Assembly (NCBI RefSeq): GCF_009789675.1
Contig: NZ_CP046916.1
Location: 62,001-126,000 of the forward strand
Direction: 5' to 3'
DNA: 64,000 bases
DNA from: Paraburkholderia acidisoli
GTDB taxonomy: Bacteria; Pseudomonadota; Gammaproteobacteria; Burkholderiales; Burkholderiaceae
Shown piece by piece: positions 1-10,003 of the stretch (its first letter is position 1; every line of letters begins with the position of its first letter). Both the position numbers and the translations under genes were made by a program. A model generated the notes under the pieces. It worked only from the letters and a program-made list of their open reading frames with translations. It was not told where the DNA came from and made no database searches.

Positions 1-1040
1 CAGAAGATCGCCGCCACCACCACGGCGAGCGGCGAAAGCCCGGAGCGGCGGCCGTACAGCATCGGCTCGGCGAACTGCCCGGCCACCACGTCGACGACGA
101 TGAAGAAGATCAGCGTCCACACCGCCATGGTCCATTGCGGCTGGATCGCGGCGGCGAGCAGCGTGGCCATGATCGCGGCGATCCAGATGCCGATATACGG
201 CACGAAGCGCATGAGCGCCGCCACCGCGCCGAACAGCAGCGCGCCCGGCACGCCGATGCCCGCCAGCCCCACCGCGATCACCGCGCCCACCGTCACGTTC
301 ACGCCGAGCTGCGCGACGAAGTAGCGCGACAACCGCTCCGAGGCGTCGTTGATGGCCGTGGTCGTGCGGTGCAGATCGTCGGAGCCGAACACGCTGATGA
401 GCCGGTCGCGCAAATCCTCGCGCTGAAACAGGATGAAGATCGTCACCACCAGCACGATGAAGCCGGTTTCGAGCGGCGCGACGGCCGGCGCGAGCGCGCG
501 CTGCGCGAGTTGCAGCGGCGTGGGCGCGGGCGTGTGCACCTCCACGGGCATCGGCTGCTGCGGCTGATTGCGCGCCGCGCGCCCGCGCGGCTGCGGCGGC
601 GCGGGCGGCGACGTGGGCGTCACGCGCTGCAGGGCGGTGGCGGCGCGCGTCATCAGCGAGTCGGCGCGGCCCACGGTTTTTTCCTGCACGGTCTGCACTT
701 TCTGCTCGATTTCCTGCTGATACTGCGGCAGATCGGCGGAAAGCTGGTAGATCTGCGCGGCGATCAGCGCGCCCACGCCAGCGAGCGCGAGCACCGTGAC
801 GAGCACGGCCACGCAGATCGCCAGAAATTGCGGCACGTGAATCCGCCGCAGCGTGGTGACGAGCGGCGCGAGCAGAAAGCTCAGCAGCACCGAGAGCGTG
901 ATGGGAATCAGCACCGCGCGGCCGAAATACAGCCCGCTCACCACGATCACGCCCGTGATGATGGAGGCGAGACTGTGCAGCGTGGGCGGGCTCGGCGGAA
1001 ACACCCGGTTGCGGCGGCCCTGCGGCGGCAGGAAATTCAT
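1..1040 (-). CDS. AI-2E/PerM family transporter, C-terminus beyond window
   Basis: About 346 residues are visible, reading from an ATG at 1040 and running off the left edge without a stop. The N-terminal third has hydrophobic segments (roughly residues 20-60 and 70-90), then a soluble excursion with a Pro/Gln-rich stretch, then further membrane helices with a long run of small hydrophobic residues after FVPYIGIW. This layout and the ending region around AEPMLYGRRSGLSPL are typical of the AI-2E exporter family (PerM/TqsA-like), inner-membrane proteins proposed to export small molecules. The substrate cannot be told from sequence. The start has no strong ribosome site, so it is tentative. Confidence 0.8.
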   Translation of the reverse strand, partial: MNFLPPQGRRNRVFPPSPPTLHSLASIITGVIVVSGLYFGRAVLIPITLSVLLSFLLAPLVTTLRRIHVPQFLAICVAVLVTVLALAGVGALIAAQIYQLSADLPQYQQEIEQKVQTVQEKTVGRADSLMTRAATALQRVTPTSPPAPPQPRGRAARNQPQQPMPVEVHTPAPTPLQLAQRALAPAVAPLETGFIVLVVTIFILFQREDLRDRLISVFGSDDLHRTTTAINDASERLSRYFVAQLGVNVTVGAVIAVGLAGIGVPGALLFGAVAALMRFVPYIGIWIAAIMATLLAAAIQPQWTMAVWTLIFFIVVDVVAGQFAEPMLYGRRSGLSPLAVVVAAIF

Positions 1041-1268
1041 GTCGATGGTCGATAAGAGGAAGGGAAACCGCGCCCGCGCGGCACAGGCGCCTGCGCGCGC
1101 GAAGGATCGGGCAAAGGAATGACAGACAACGCCACGGACGCCACAGCGCGCTCAAGCAGGCCGCGCGCCTGGAAGATCCGGTCAATGGTAACTGCGAGCC
1201 TACCGCGTGCGCGGTTTCGAATCGCCGCCAGAAAGGTCACACCTGTAACGGAATGCTTCCGCGGACGA

Positions 1269-1340
1269 AATTGGCGAACAAATCGGCAGATGAATCGGCA
1301 GATGAATTGGCAAACAAATCGGCAGACGAATGCGGCGCAC
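1269..1340. repeat. Six imperfect 12-bp tandem repeats in a 359-bp gene-free gap
   Basis: The gap 1041-1399 lies upstream of the transporter and downstream of the MlaC-like gene. I see no gene in it. It holds six 12-bp units in register, starting at 1269, 1281, 1293, 1305, 1317 and 1329. The second and third are identical (AATCGGCAGATG), the others differ at one to four positions and the last is the most diverged. The run is more AT-rich than its surroundings. Confidence 0.8.
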
Positions 1341-1399
1341 GAAGGCTGTTATCCGCGCGCGCCGCTTTCCATTCGCGATCGAGGCGCATGGCGCCGCGC

Positions 1400-2044
1400 T
1401 TACTGCGGTTTGCCGCCGCTGAGTTCCTGATTGCGTGAGGTCAGGAACTGGATCAGGCCGTCCACGCCGCCCTCCTGAATTTTTTCGTTGAACTGCGCGC
1501 GATAGGTCTGGATCAGCCACGCGCCGAGCACGTTGAGGTCGTAGAGCCGCCAGCCGTCCGGCGTCTTGTACAGGCGATAGTCGATCTCGACGGGCTTGCC
1601 GCTGGTTTGCGCGAGCGTGCGCACGACCACGTCGGTGTCGCCGGGCTGGTTGCGCATCGGCTGGTAGTCGATCTGCTGGTCGGGCCGGAGCTGGGCGAGC
1701 GCGCCCGCGTAGAGATGGATCAGCAGCAACTGGAACTGCTGCTCGATCTGCTGTTGCTGCGCGGGCGTGGCGGTGCGCCAGTGGCGGCCCATCGAAAGCT
1801 GGGTCGTGCGCTTGAAGTCGACGTACGGCAGGATGTCGCGATCGACAATGCCGCGAATGCGCGGAATGTCGTCGGGCGCGATCGACTGGGTGCGCACCTC
1901 GTCGAGCACCTGCTGCGTCGCGCTCTTGATGAGCGCCTGCGGGTCCGCCTGATCCACGTTCGCGGCGAAGGTCGTGGCGGCCCCGAACGACAGGCAGCCG
2001 GCGATGAATGCGGTGAGCACGGTCGAGCGAAGGAGCCTGGTCAT
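1400..2044 (-). CDS. MlaC/Ttg2D-like periplasmic phospholipid-binding protein
   Basis: A 214-residue protein. The ATG at 2044 is preceded by an AGGACAG ribosome site and followed by a clear Sec signal peptide (MTRLLRSTVL, hydrophobic core, AlaAsn at the likely cleavage site near residue 26). The mature part has the MlaC family pattern: a helical start with QVLDEVR, ILPYVDF, then HWRTATPAQQQQ, and a C-terminal beta region with VEIDYRLYKTPDGWRLYDL. MlaC shuttles phospholipids between outer and inner membranes. Here no mlaF, E, D or B gene is adjacent, so this is an orphan paralogue, perhaps using another locus's permease. A longer upstream reading frame exists but would bury the signal peptide. 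Confidence 0.88.
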   Translation of the reverse strand: MTRLLRSTVLTAFIAGCLSFGAATTFAANVDQADPQALIKSATQQVLDEVRTQSIAPDDIPRIRGIVDRDILPYVDFKRTTQLSMGRHWRTATPAQQQQIEQQFQLLLIHLYAGALAQLRPDQQIDYQPMRNQPGDTDVVVRTLAQTSGKPVEIDYRLYKTPDGWRLYDLNVLGAWLIQTYRAQFNEKIQEGGVDGLIQFLTSRNQELSGGKPQ

Positions 2045-2262
2045 CGATCTGTCCTGTTCAAGCGGTGGCAAGGGGAATAAACGAAAGCGGCAATCGCGAA
2101 AGCGCGGTCCCGGCGGGGCTTTGGGCGGGAACGTAACGTAATGCGCGTGACGTAACGTGGGGTGACGCGAAACAGCGGTCAGTCTAGCGTCTGAGGATAA
2201 AACGGGCGTTCGGGTCGACATGCCGAAGCGGCGCGCGGGCGGCTTCCCACGCGCCGTGTGGC

Positions 2263-2318
2263 GAGTGGCGCACGGCTAGTGGCGCACGGCGAGTGGCGCA
2301 CGGCAAATGGCGCGCGCC
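2263..2318. repeat. Four 14-bp tandem repeats in the gap before the MlaC-like gene
   Basis: The gap 2045-2374 contains no gene. It holds units at 2263-2276, 2277-2290, 2291-2304 and 2305-2318; the first and third are identical (GAGTGGCGCACGGC), the second differs at one base and the fourth is diverged. The repeat lies upstream of the MlaC-like gene and downstream of the small membrane protein gene, both on the minus strand. Confidence 0.8.
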
Positions 2319-2374
2319 GCGCCCTCGTCGCCGCCCTCGCCGCGATAGCGCCAAACCCACCAAACGCCTGGCCG

Positions 2375-2650
2375 TTACTGGCGCGGCAGCTGCGAACGGC
2401 CGCGCGTCTCCGTGCTGGAAGCGCCGCCGGCCGGCTCGGCGAAGAACGCCTCCAGGCCGAACAGCCACGCGATGCAGAACGACAGCCCCGAGAGCGCAGC
2501 CGCGCCCCAGTGAGCGCGCCCGGTTTCTTCCGGCCTGTCGTCGTAGGCGGCGGGCGACAAAAACGCACTCGCGACCGAGACGGGCGTCGCCGCGTTCAGC
2601 GTCGAATCCTGTCCCGTCATGACAGCGGAAGTAGCCTTGGAATCCATCAT
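2375..2650 (-). CDS. Small single-pass membrane protein of unknown function
   Basis: A 91-residue product starting with two consecutive ATG codons (2650 and 2647), preceded by a strong GGGGAG site six bases away. The N-terminal half is polar and includes a DDRPEET patch; one hydrophobic segment (ALSGLSFCIAWLFGLEAFF, about residues 53-71) forms a likely membrane helix, followed by a short polar tail. I do not recognise the family. The ribosome site and the clean stop support a real gene rather than chance; an overlapping longer minus-strand frame in another register is judged spurious. Confidence 0.6.
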   Translation of the reverse strand: MMDSKATSAVMTGQDSTLNAATPVSVASAFLSPAAYDDRPEETGRAHWGAAALSGLSFCIAWLFGLEAFFAEPAGGASSTETRGRSQLPRQ

Positions 2651-3007
2651 TGATCTCCCCGGATTTTTCACCGTTTGTTTTTTGGTGCAAACCTTAGAGC
2701 AAGGTACGTACCAGCTGTTCGCACCGCCTTCCGTGCGCTTGCGCACGCAGCTCAAACCGGCTTGCCTCAACGCGAACATGTAAAAACTACAAGCGCGCCT
2801 GGAAAAAGCGGCAAAGCCCCAAGACAACGCGCTTTGCGCCGATCGACAAAAGCCTCGCCCGGGGGTTTCGGCGCCCTTCGCCATCGCAAACTTTTTTCCC
2901 GTGAGTAATAGCTTCAATCCGGTCGATGGTGTAAGGTGCAGCGGTTCATCTCGAAACGAGAAACGCCACACGCCTGTGAACCGTCCAGGACACGCTCAGG
3001 AGCTCGC
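2651..3007. other. Divergent intergenic region before the stressosome operon
   Basis: 357 bp between the small membrane protein (minus) and rsbR (plus). No gene is convincing here. The stretch 2660-2780 is less GC-rich and may hold the minus-strand promoter; the segment 2890-2935 before rsbR may hold the operon promoter, but no clear -35/-10 pair stands out. Confidence 0.5.
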
Positions 3008-3874
3008 ATGAAAACACCCGAACAGGCCCGCCTCGTGGAAGTCCTCGGTCAGCATCGCGACACGCTGCTCACCGAATGGCTGCGCCTGCACCTGCCGATC
3101 GCGCTGCGCCGCGGCCTCGCGATGGAAAGCGAGATCCGCGAGCAGTTCGCGGCTTTTCTCAACGTGTTCGTCGACACGTTGCACAAGTCCGACACGCTCG
3201 ACGCCACCCGGCCCGAATGGGAAGCGGTGCGTGCGTTCCTCGCGGAAATGTCGGCGCATCGTGCGCGTCAGGGCTACACGCCCGCCGAAACCGCGACCTT
3301 CGTGTTCTCGCTGAAGGAGCCGCTCTATGCGCGCCTGCGCGAGGCGTTCGCGGGCGAACCCGCCGCCCTCGCCGACGTGAGCTGGCAAACCAATCAGCTG
3401 CTCGACGGGCTCGGTCTCTACACGACCGAAGTGTTCCAGAAGAGCCGCGAGGCGATCATCGCGCGCCAGCAGGAAGAACTGCTCGAGCTCTCCACGCCGG
3501 TCGTGCAGTTGTGGGACGGCATCCTCGCGCTGCCGCTGATCGGCACGCTCGATTCGTCGCGCACCCAGGTGGTGATGGAAAGCCTGCTGCAGAAGATCGT
3601 CGATACCGGCGCGGGCCTCGCGATCATCGACATCACGGGCGTGCCGACCGTCGACACGCTGGTCGCCCAGCATCTGCTCAAGACCGTGGCCGCCGCGCGC
3701 CTGATGGGCGCCGACTGCATCATCAGCGGCATTCGTCCGCAGATCGCGCAGACCATCGTGCATCTGGGCGTCGATCTCACCAACGTCACCACCAAGGCCA
3801 CGCTCGCCGACGCGTTCGTGATCGCGCTGCATCGCACCGGCGCGAGCATCGTTTCGCCGAAGACCACCGCCTGA
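3008..3874 (+). CDS. rsbR: RsbR-type stressosome protein (RsbRD_N + STAS)
   Basis: A 288-residue protein whose ATG at 3008 follows an AGGAG site. Residues about 10-150 are an all-helical N-terminal sensor-like domain of the RsbRD_N kind (TEWLRLHLP, EIREQFAAFL). Residues about 165-280 are a STAS domain with the conserved start STPVVQLWDGILALPLIGT and the strand-loop IIDITGVPTVDT, which carries the threonines that RsbT phosphorylates in characterised RsbR proteins. In Bacillus and Vibrio, RsbR and RsbS build the large stressosome particle that holds RsbT until stress. It is the first gene of a six-gene operon, 23 bp before rsbS. The signal sensed is unknown. Confidence 0.9.
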   Translation: MKTPEQARLVEVLGQHRDTLLTEWLRLHLPIALRRGLAMESEIREQFAAFLNVFVDTLHKSDTLDATRPEWEAVRAFLAEMSAHRARQGYTPAETATFVFSLKEPLYARLREAFAGEPAALADVSWQTNQLLDGLGLYTTEVFQKSREAIIARQQEELLELSTPVVQLWDGILALPLIGTLDSSRTQVVMESLLQKIVDTGAGLAIIDITGVPTVDTLVAQHLLKTVAAARLMGADCIISGIRPQIAQTIVHLGVDLTNVTTKATLADAFVIALHRTGASIVSPKTTA

Positions 3875-3897
3875 CGCCCACGCGAGGACCGCGCACG

Positions 3898-4260
3898 ATG
3901 GACCGTATTCCAATTTTGCGCCTCGGCGACTGCCTGATCGTCACGATTCAGGTGGACATGCACGACCGGCTGGCAATCGCGCTGCAGGACGACCTCACCG
4001 AGCGCATCGTCAAGGAGTCGGCGAAGGGCGTGCTGATCGACATCTCGGCGCTCGACGTGGTGGACTCTTTTATCGGCCGCATGATCAGCAACACGGCCGC
4101 GATGGCGCGGGTGCTCGACGCGCAGACGGTGGTCGTCGGCATGCAGCCTTCCGTGGCGATCACGCTCGTCGAACTCGGCCTCACGCTCGACGGCGTGCGC
4201 ACCGCGCTCGACGTCGAAAAGGGCATGGCGCTGCTCAAGCAACGCCAGCGTCTGCGCTAG
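3898..4260 (+). CDS. rsbS: RsbS, single-domain STAS stressosome scaffold
   Basis: A 120-residue protein that is entirely one STAS domain. It has LIDISALDVVDSFIGR, in which Ser57 matches the RsbS serine (Ser59 in Bacillus subtilis) whose phosphorylation by RsbT releases the kinase. The start ATG at 3898 has a GAGG upstream. With RsbR it should form the stressosome core. The gene sits between rsbR and rsbT with short spacers of 23 and 19 bp, the standard order of this module. Confidence 0.92.
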   Translation: MDRIPILRLGDCLIVTIQVDMHDRLAIALQDDLTERIVKESAKGVLIDISALDVVDSFIGRMISNTAAMARVLDAQTVVVGMQPSVAITLVELGLTLDGVRTALDVEKGMALLKQRQRLR

Positions 4261-4279
4261 CACGGCTCTTGCATTCGCC

Positions 4280-4705
4280 ATGAATAGCTACGACACGACA
4301 GGGCGGCTCGCGGCGCAAGTGAGCCTGCGCTCCGACCAGGAGATCGTCCGCCTGCGGCAGGTCGTGCGCGACGCGGCCATCGCCCAGGGCTTTTCGCTGA
4401 TCGAGCAGACCAAGTTCGTGACGGCGGCGAGCGAGATCGCGCGCAACACGCTGCAATACGGCGGCGGCGGCGACGCGCGTCTGGACGTGCTCACGAACGG
4501 CGTGCGCGTGGGCCTGCGGCTTACCTTCATGGACCAGGGGCCGGGCATCGCCGACATCCCGCGCGCGCTCACGGACGGTTTCACGAGCGGCGGCGGCCTG
4601 GGTTTGGGCCTCGGCGGCTCGCGGCGCCTGTGCGACGAGTTCGCCATCGACTCCGCGCCGGGCAGCGGTACCACGGTCACCATCACAAAATGGAAAGTAC
4701 GCTAG
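4280..4705 (+). CDS. rsbT: RsbT switch serine/threonine kinase
   Basis: A 141-residue GHKL-fold ATPase. The ATP-binding motifs are clear: the N box ASEIARNTLQYGGGG (about residues 50-64), the G1 box FMDQGPGIAD and the G2 box GLGLGLGGSRRL. In the known pathway RsbT phosphorylates RsbR and RsbS on stress, leaves the stressosome and activates a downstream partner (RsbU in Bacillus). No RsbU, RsbV, RsbW or SigB gene is next to it, so its output is probably through the following phosphatase and kinases. Confidence 0.92.
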   Translation: MNSYDTTGRLAAQVSLRSDQEIVRLRQVVRDAAIAQGFSLIEQTKFVTAASEIARNTLQYGGGGDARLDVLTNGVRVGLRLTFMDQGPGIADIPRALTDGFTSGGGLGLGLGGSRRLCDEFAIDSAPGSGTTVTITKWKVR

Positions 4706-5827
4706 ACGGCGCCTCCGGTTCGGCCGGAGGCACCCACCGCTCCTTCGAGATCGGCGACGCCAGCAGCGTCGCCTATGCCCGCCGCGGCGCGGCTGAAGCC
4801 GCGCGCGTGGCCGCGCTCAACGAAACCGACGCGGGCCGCGTGGCGATCGTGCTGACCGAGGCCGCCACCAATCTTCTCAAGCACGCGGGCCACGGCGAAT
4901 TGCTGGTGCGCGCGCTCGACGGCGGCGTGGAAATCATCGCGCTCGATCGCGGCCCCGGCATGGCCGACGTGCGCGCCGCGCTCGCCGACGGTCATTCCAC
5001 CGCCGGCACGCCCGGCACGGGACTCGGCGCGATCCAGCGCCTTTCCAATCAACTCGCCATCTACTCGCAGCCGGGCGCGGGCACCGTGCTGCGCGCGCTC
5101 GTGCAAAAGGGCGGCATGCACCCGATGCTGCCGCGCGCGGCGGTGGCGCAGACCGGCCCGGAAATCGGCGCCGTTTGCGTGCCCTACCCCGGCGAGGAAG
5201 TCTCCGGCGACGGCTGGCAGGCCGAAGCCGACGCGAGCGGCATTTCGCTCGCCGTCGCCGACGGTCTCGGCCATGGCGCGGAAGCGCACGCGGCCGCCGT
5301 GGCCGCGCTCGACGTGCTGCGCCGCCGCGCCGGCCTTCCGCCCGCCGAGTTGATGGAACTCTCGCACGCGGCCCTGCGCGCCACGCGCGGCGCGGCGCTC
5401 GCACTCGTGCGCCTCGACCTCGCGCGCGCCACGCTCGCGTTCTGCGGCACCGGCAATATCTCGGCGGTCGCCTACGGCATGGGCAAACCGAATCTCGCCC
5501 AGCTCAACGCAAACGCGAGCGAATCGCGCCTCGCCCCGCCCGCGCACGGCCCGAGCGAGCGCGACAGCTATCAGATCGTGTCGCGCAACGGCATCGTCGG
5601 ACACACGATGCGCGGCACCCAGGAGTTCGAGCTGACGTGGAGCGCCAACGCGCTCCTGATCCTGCACTCGGACGGTATCGGCACGCGCTGGGATCTCAGC
5701 GCGTGGCCGGGCCTCGCCAACCAGCCCGCCGTGGTGATCGCGGCCGTCCTTTACCGCGACTTCGCGCGCCGCCGCGACGACGCCACCGTCGTCGTCGTGC
5801 GCGCCCGCCCGGGAGTACAGTTGAATC

Positions 5828-7212
<1,385 letters not shown>

Positions 7213-7216
<4 letters not shown>

Positions 7217-8745
7217 GCGCGCTCGCCACCCTCATCCTCAATGTCGACGACAACGAAGGCGCGCGTTACGTGAAGTCGCGCGTGCTGCGCCACGCCGGTT
7301 TCGCCGTGATCGAAGCCGCGACCGGCCAGGGCGCGCTCGACGCGGTACGCGAACACGCGCCCGCGCTCGTGCTGCTCGACGTGAAGCTGCCCGACATCAG
7401 CGGCATCGAAGTGTGCCGCATGATCAAGGGCGACGCGCAGACCAACTCCACGCTCGTGCTGCAAACCTCGGCCGCGGCCGTGGAAACGCGCGACAAGATT
7501 CTCGCGCTCGACGGCGGCGCCGACAGTTATTTGACCGAGCCCGTCGAGCCGGCCGAACTGATCGCCAACGTGCGCGCGCTGCTGCGCCTCTATGCCGCCG
7601 AAAAAGCGCTGCGCGACGCCGACCGCCGCAAGGACCGCTTTCTCGCCACGCTCGCGCACGAATTGCGCAACCCGCTCGCCCCGATCCGCAACGCCATCGA
7701 ACTGCTCGATCCGCGCCACGGCGCGAACGATCACGTGCGCGCCGACGCGCGTCAGATCGCGAGCCGCCAGGTCGAGCACCTGGGCCGTCTCGTCGACGAT
7801 CTGCTCGACGTGTCGCGCATTTCGCACGGCAAGATCGCGCTGCAGATGGACACGCTCGACTTGCGCCACATCGTCGAAATGGCGGTGGAAACGAGCCGGC
7901 CGTTTCTGGAAGCGAAGGCGCAGCATCTGTCCGTCGAAATCGACTGCGAGCCTTGCCATGTAATGGGCGACGCGATTCGCGTGGCGCAGATCATCAGCAA
8001 CCTGCTGTCGAACGCGGCGAAATACACCACGGAAGGCGGCCAGATCGCGCTGCGGCTCGACTCGAACGAAGGCGAAGTGGCCATACGCGTGCGCGACAAC
8101 GGCATCGGCATCGCCCCCGACGAACTGCCTTATGTGTTCGATCTCTTCATGCAGTCGCGCGAGGCGATCAAGCGCGCGGACGGTGGGCTCGGCATCGGTC
8201 TCGCGCTCGTGCGCGAACTCGCGGAACTGCACGGCGGCACCGTGGGCGCGCATTCGGACGGTCTGGATCGCGGTTCGGAATTCACGGTGCGGCTGCCCCT
8301 CGCGCTCGCGCCGCACGGCGTGGCATCGTCCACGCCGGTCGACGGCGCCGCCGCGCAGCCCGGACCCGCCGCGCCGCCGCGCCGCCGCGTGCTGATCGCC
8401 GACGACAATATCGACTCGGCGGCTTCGCTGCTCATGCTGCTCGAACTCGAAGGCCACGATGTGCGCGTGGCGCACGACGGCCCCGGCGCGCTCGCGCTCG
8501 CGCGCGAATTCCTGCCGCACGTGGCGATTCTCGATATCGGTTTGCCGGGCATGGACGGCCATGCCGTGGCGAAGGCGCTGCGCGCGCAACCGGACACGGC
8601 ACGCGCGCAACTGATCGCGCTCACGGGCTACGGCCAGGACCGCGACCGCCAGGCGACGACCGAGGCGGGGTTCGACCGCCACCTCGTGAAGCCGGCGCCG
8701 TTCGACGAAATCCTGCGGGAAATCGAAAGCGCGCCGCTGGACTGA
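7213..8745 (+). CDS. Hybrid sensor kinase, REC-HisKA-HATPase-REC
   Basis: A 510-residue soluble protein with a 4-bp ATGA overlap to the previous kinase. Residues 5-125 form a receiver domain with DD at 12-13 and Asp56, but the usual lysine near the end is Glu109 (SYLTEPVEP), so activation may be altered. HisKA follows with His149 (TLAHELRNPL), then HATPase (IISNLLSNAAKYT, VRDNGIGI, GGLGIGLALVREL). The C-terminal receiver (about 392-508) is canonical, with Asp441 and Lys493. It is the last gene of the operon. The sandwich of two receivers suggests phosphotransfer from the preceding kinase. No DNA-binding output domain is encoded nearby. Confidence 0.92.
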
Positions 8746-8770
8746 GCGGCCGCGCCCGCGAAGAACGCAC

Positions 8771-8805
8771 GCGGCGCGGCGTGGGCTTGCCCCACGCCGC
8801 GCCGC
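8771..8805. terminator. Perfect 15-bp GC hairpin between convergent genes
   Basis: Arms 8771-8785 and 8791-8805 are exact reverse complements around a 5-nt loop (CTTGC). It lies between the ends of the hybrid kinase (plus) and the CheV-like gene (minus), so it can stop both. No T-run follows on either strand, so it is not a classical intrinsic terminator. Confidence 0.6.
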
Positions 8806-8887
8806 GGATTGCGCGCAAATTGCGCACGCGCTTCGAGCAAGACAACGGCAATAACGCGGGCAATACCGCGTCCTTGCGCCCTCAGCG

Positions 8888-9853
8888 TCAGGCGTACGCC
8901 GACTTCCCCGTCAACGCCTTGCGGATCGCGCCCGCGAGATCGCCGGCCGCGAACTTCGCGACGTAGCCGCTCGCGCCCGCGTTCTTCACATGCGCCTCGT
9001 TCGCCGTGCCCGAGAGCGACGAGTGGATCACCACCGGAATGTCGGCCGTGCGCGGGTCCGCCTTGATCTTGCGCGTGAGCGTGAAGCCGTCCATCTCCGG
9101 CATTTCCAGGTCGGTCAGCACCAGCGCCACGCGGTCCTTCGCGCGTACGCCGTCGCGCTCCGCGGATCGGGCGATCGCGTCGAGCTGGTTCCAGGCCTCG
9201 AGCCCCGTCTTCGCGATCGAATACTCCAGCCCGAGCGCCGTGAGGCTCTGGCCGATCAGTTCGCGCGCGAAGCCCGAATCGTCGGCGGCCAGCACCTTCG
9301 CGCCCGCCGGCATGATGGCCTTCTCGCCCACTTCCTCGGGCTCGACGCTCTTGTGCTGGGCCGGGAACACGTCGCGCAACACCTGCTCCACGTCCACGAC
9401 CTGCACGAGCTGCTTGCTCTCCGGGTCGGCCTCGAGCCGCGCGATACTCGTCACGCGGTTGCCGAGCGTGACGTCGGCGGCGAGCACCTGGCTCCATTCG
9501 AGCCGCACGATCTCGTCCACGCTTTCCAGCGCGAAGCCTTGCGTGGTGCGCGCGAATTCGGTCACGAGCAGGATGTTCAGGCCCGTGGCGGGCTCGCAGC
9601 CCATCAGTTTCGGCAGGTTGATGACGGGCATCACCTGACCGCGAATATTGGCCGCGCCGAGCACGTATTCGGACGACGCCGCGATGGGCGTGATCGTCGG
9701 CATGCTGAGAATCTCGCGCACCTTGAACACGTTGATACCGAACGCCTCGCCGACACTGCTGCCGGGCGCCGCGCCCAGGCGAAACAGCAACAGCTCGAAC
9801 TGGTTCGTGCTCGTGAGGCGGGTTCGTTCGTCGATTGCGAATCCGCTTTCCAT
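8888..9853 (-). CDS. cheV: CheV-like chemotaxis coupling protein (CheW-REC)
   Basis: A 321-residue protein starting at the ATG at 9853 behind AGGAAACC. Residues about 15-165 are a CheW-like domain (FELLLFRLG, FGINVFKVREIL, VLGAANIRGQVMPVINLP). Residues about 185-315 are a receiver domain with Asp248 in LVLTDLEMPEMDGF and the conserved lysine in YVAKFAAG. CheV couples chemoreceptors to CheA and can be phosphorylated. Other chemotaxis genes are absent here; the next gene upstream is a cyclic-di-GMP enzyme, suggesting a motility or signalling theme. A longer start at 9940 would add about 29 unconserved residues. Confidence 0.88.
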   Translation of the reverse strand: MESGFAIDERTRLTSTNQFELLLFRLGAAPGSSVGEAFGINVFKVREILSMPTITPIAASSEYVLGAANIRGQVMPVINLPKLMGCEPATGLNILLVTEFARTTQGFALESVDEIVRLEWSQVLAADVTLGNRVTSIARLEADPESKQLVQVVDVEQVLRDVFPAQHKSVEPEEVGEKAIMPAGAKVLAADDSGFARELIGQSLTALGLEYSIAKTGLEAWNQLDAIARSAERDGVRAKDRVALVLTDLEMPEMDGFTLTRKIKADPRTADIPVVIHSSLSGTANEAHVKNAGASGYVAKFAAGDLAGAIRKALTGKSAYA

Positions 9854-10003
9854 GGTTTCCTCGTGTCGCGTTGCGTGGGTCAAGGTGAAGTCGTCGGTCG
9901 TGTCGCGGCAGGGCGCGCCGCGCGCCGCCGCGCCGCTCATGCGCGGCGCGTCTCCTGCCCGGGTTCTACGGCCCGGCGCGGGAAATCTTGAGGCGGCGGC
10001 GCA

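Noticed and set aside
1269..1340. CRISPR-like array
   Set aside because: The 12-bp units are adjacent with no spacers and no cas genes are present.
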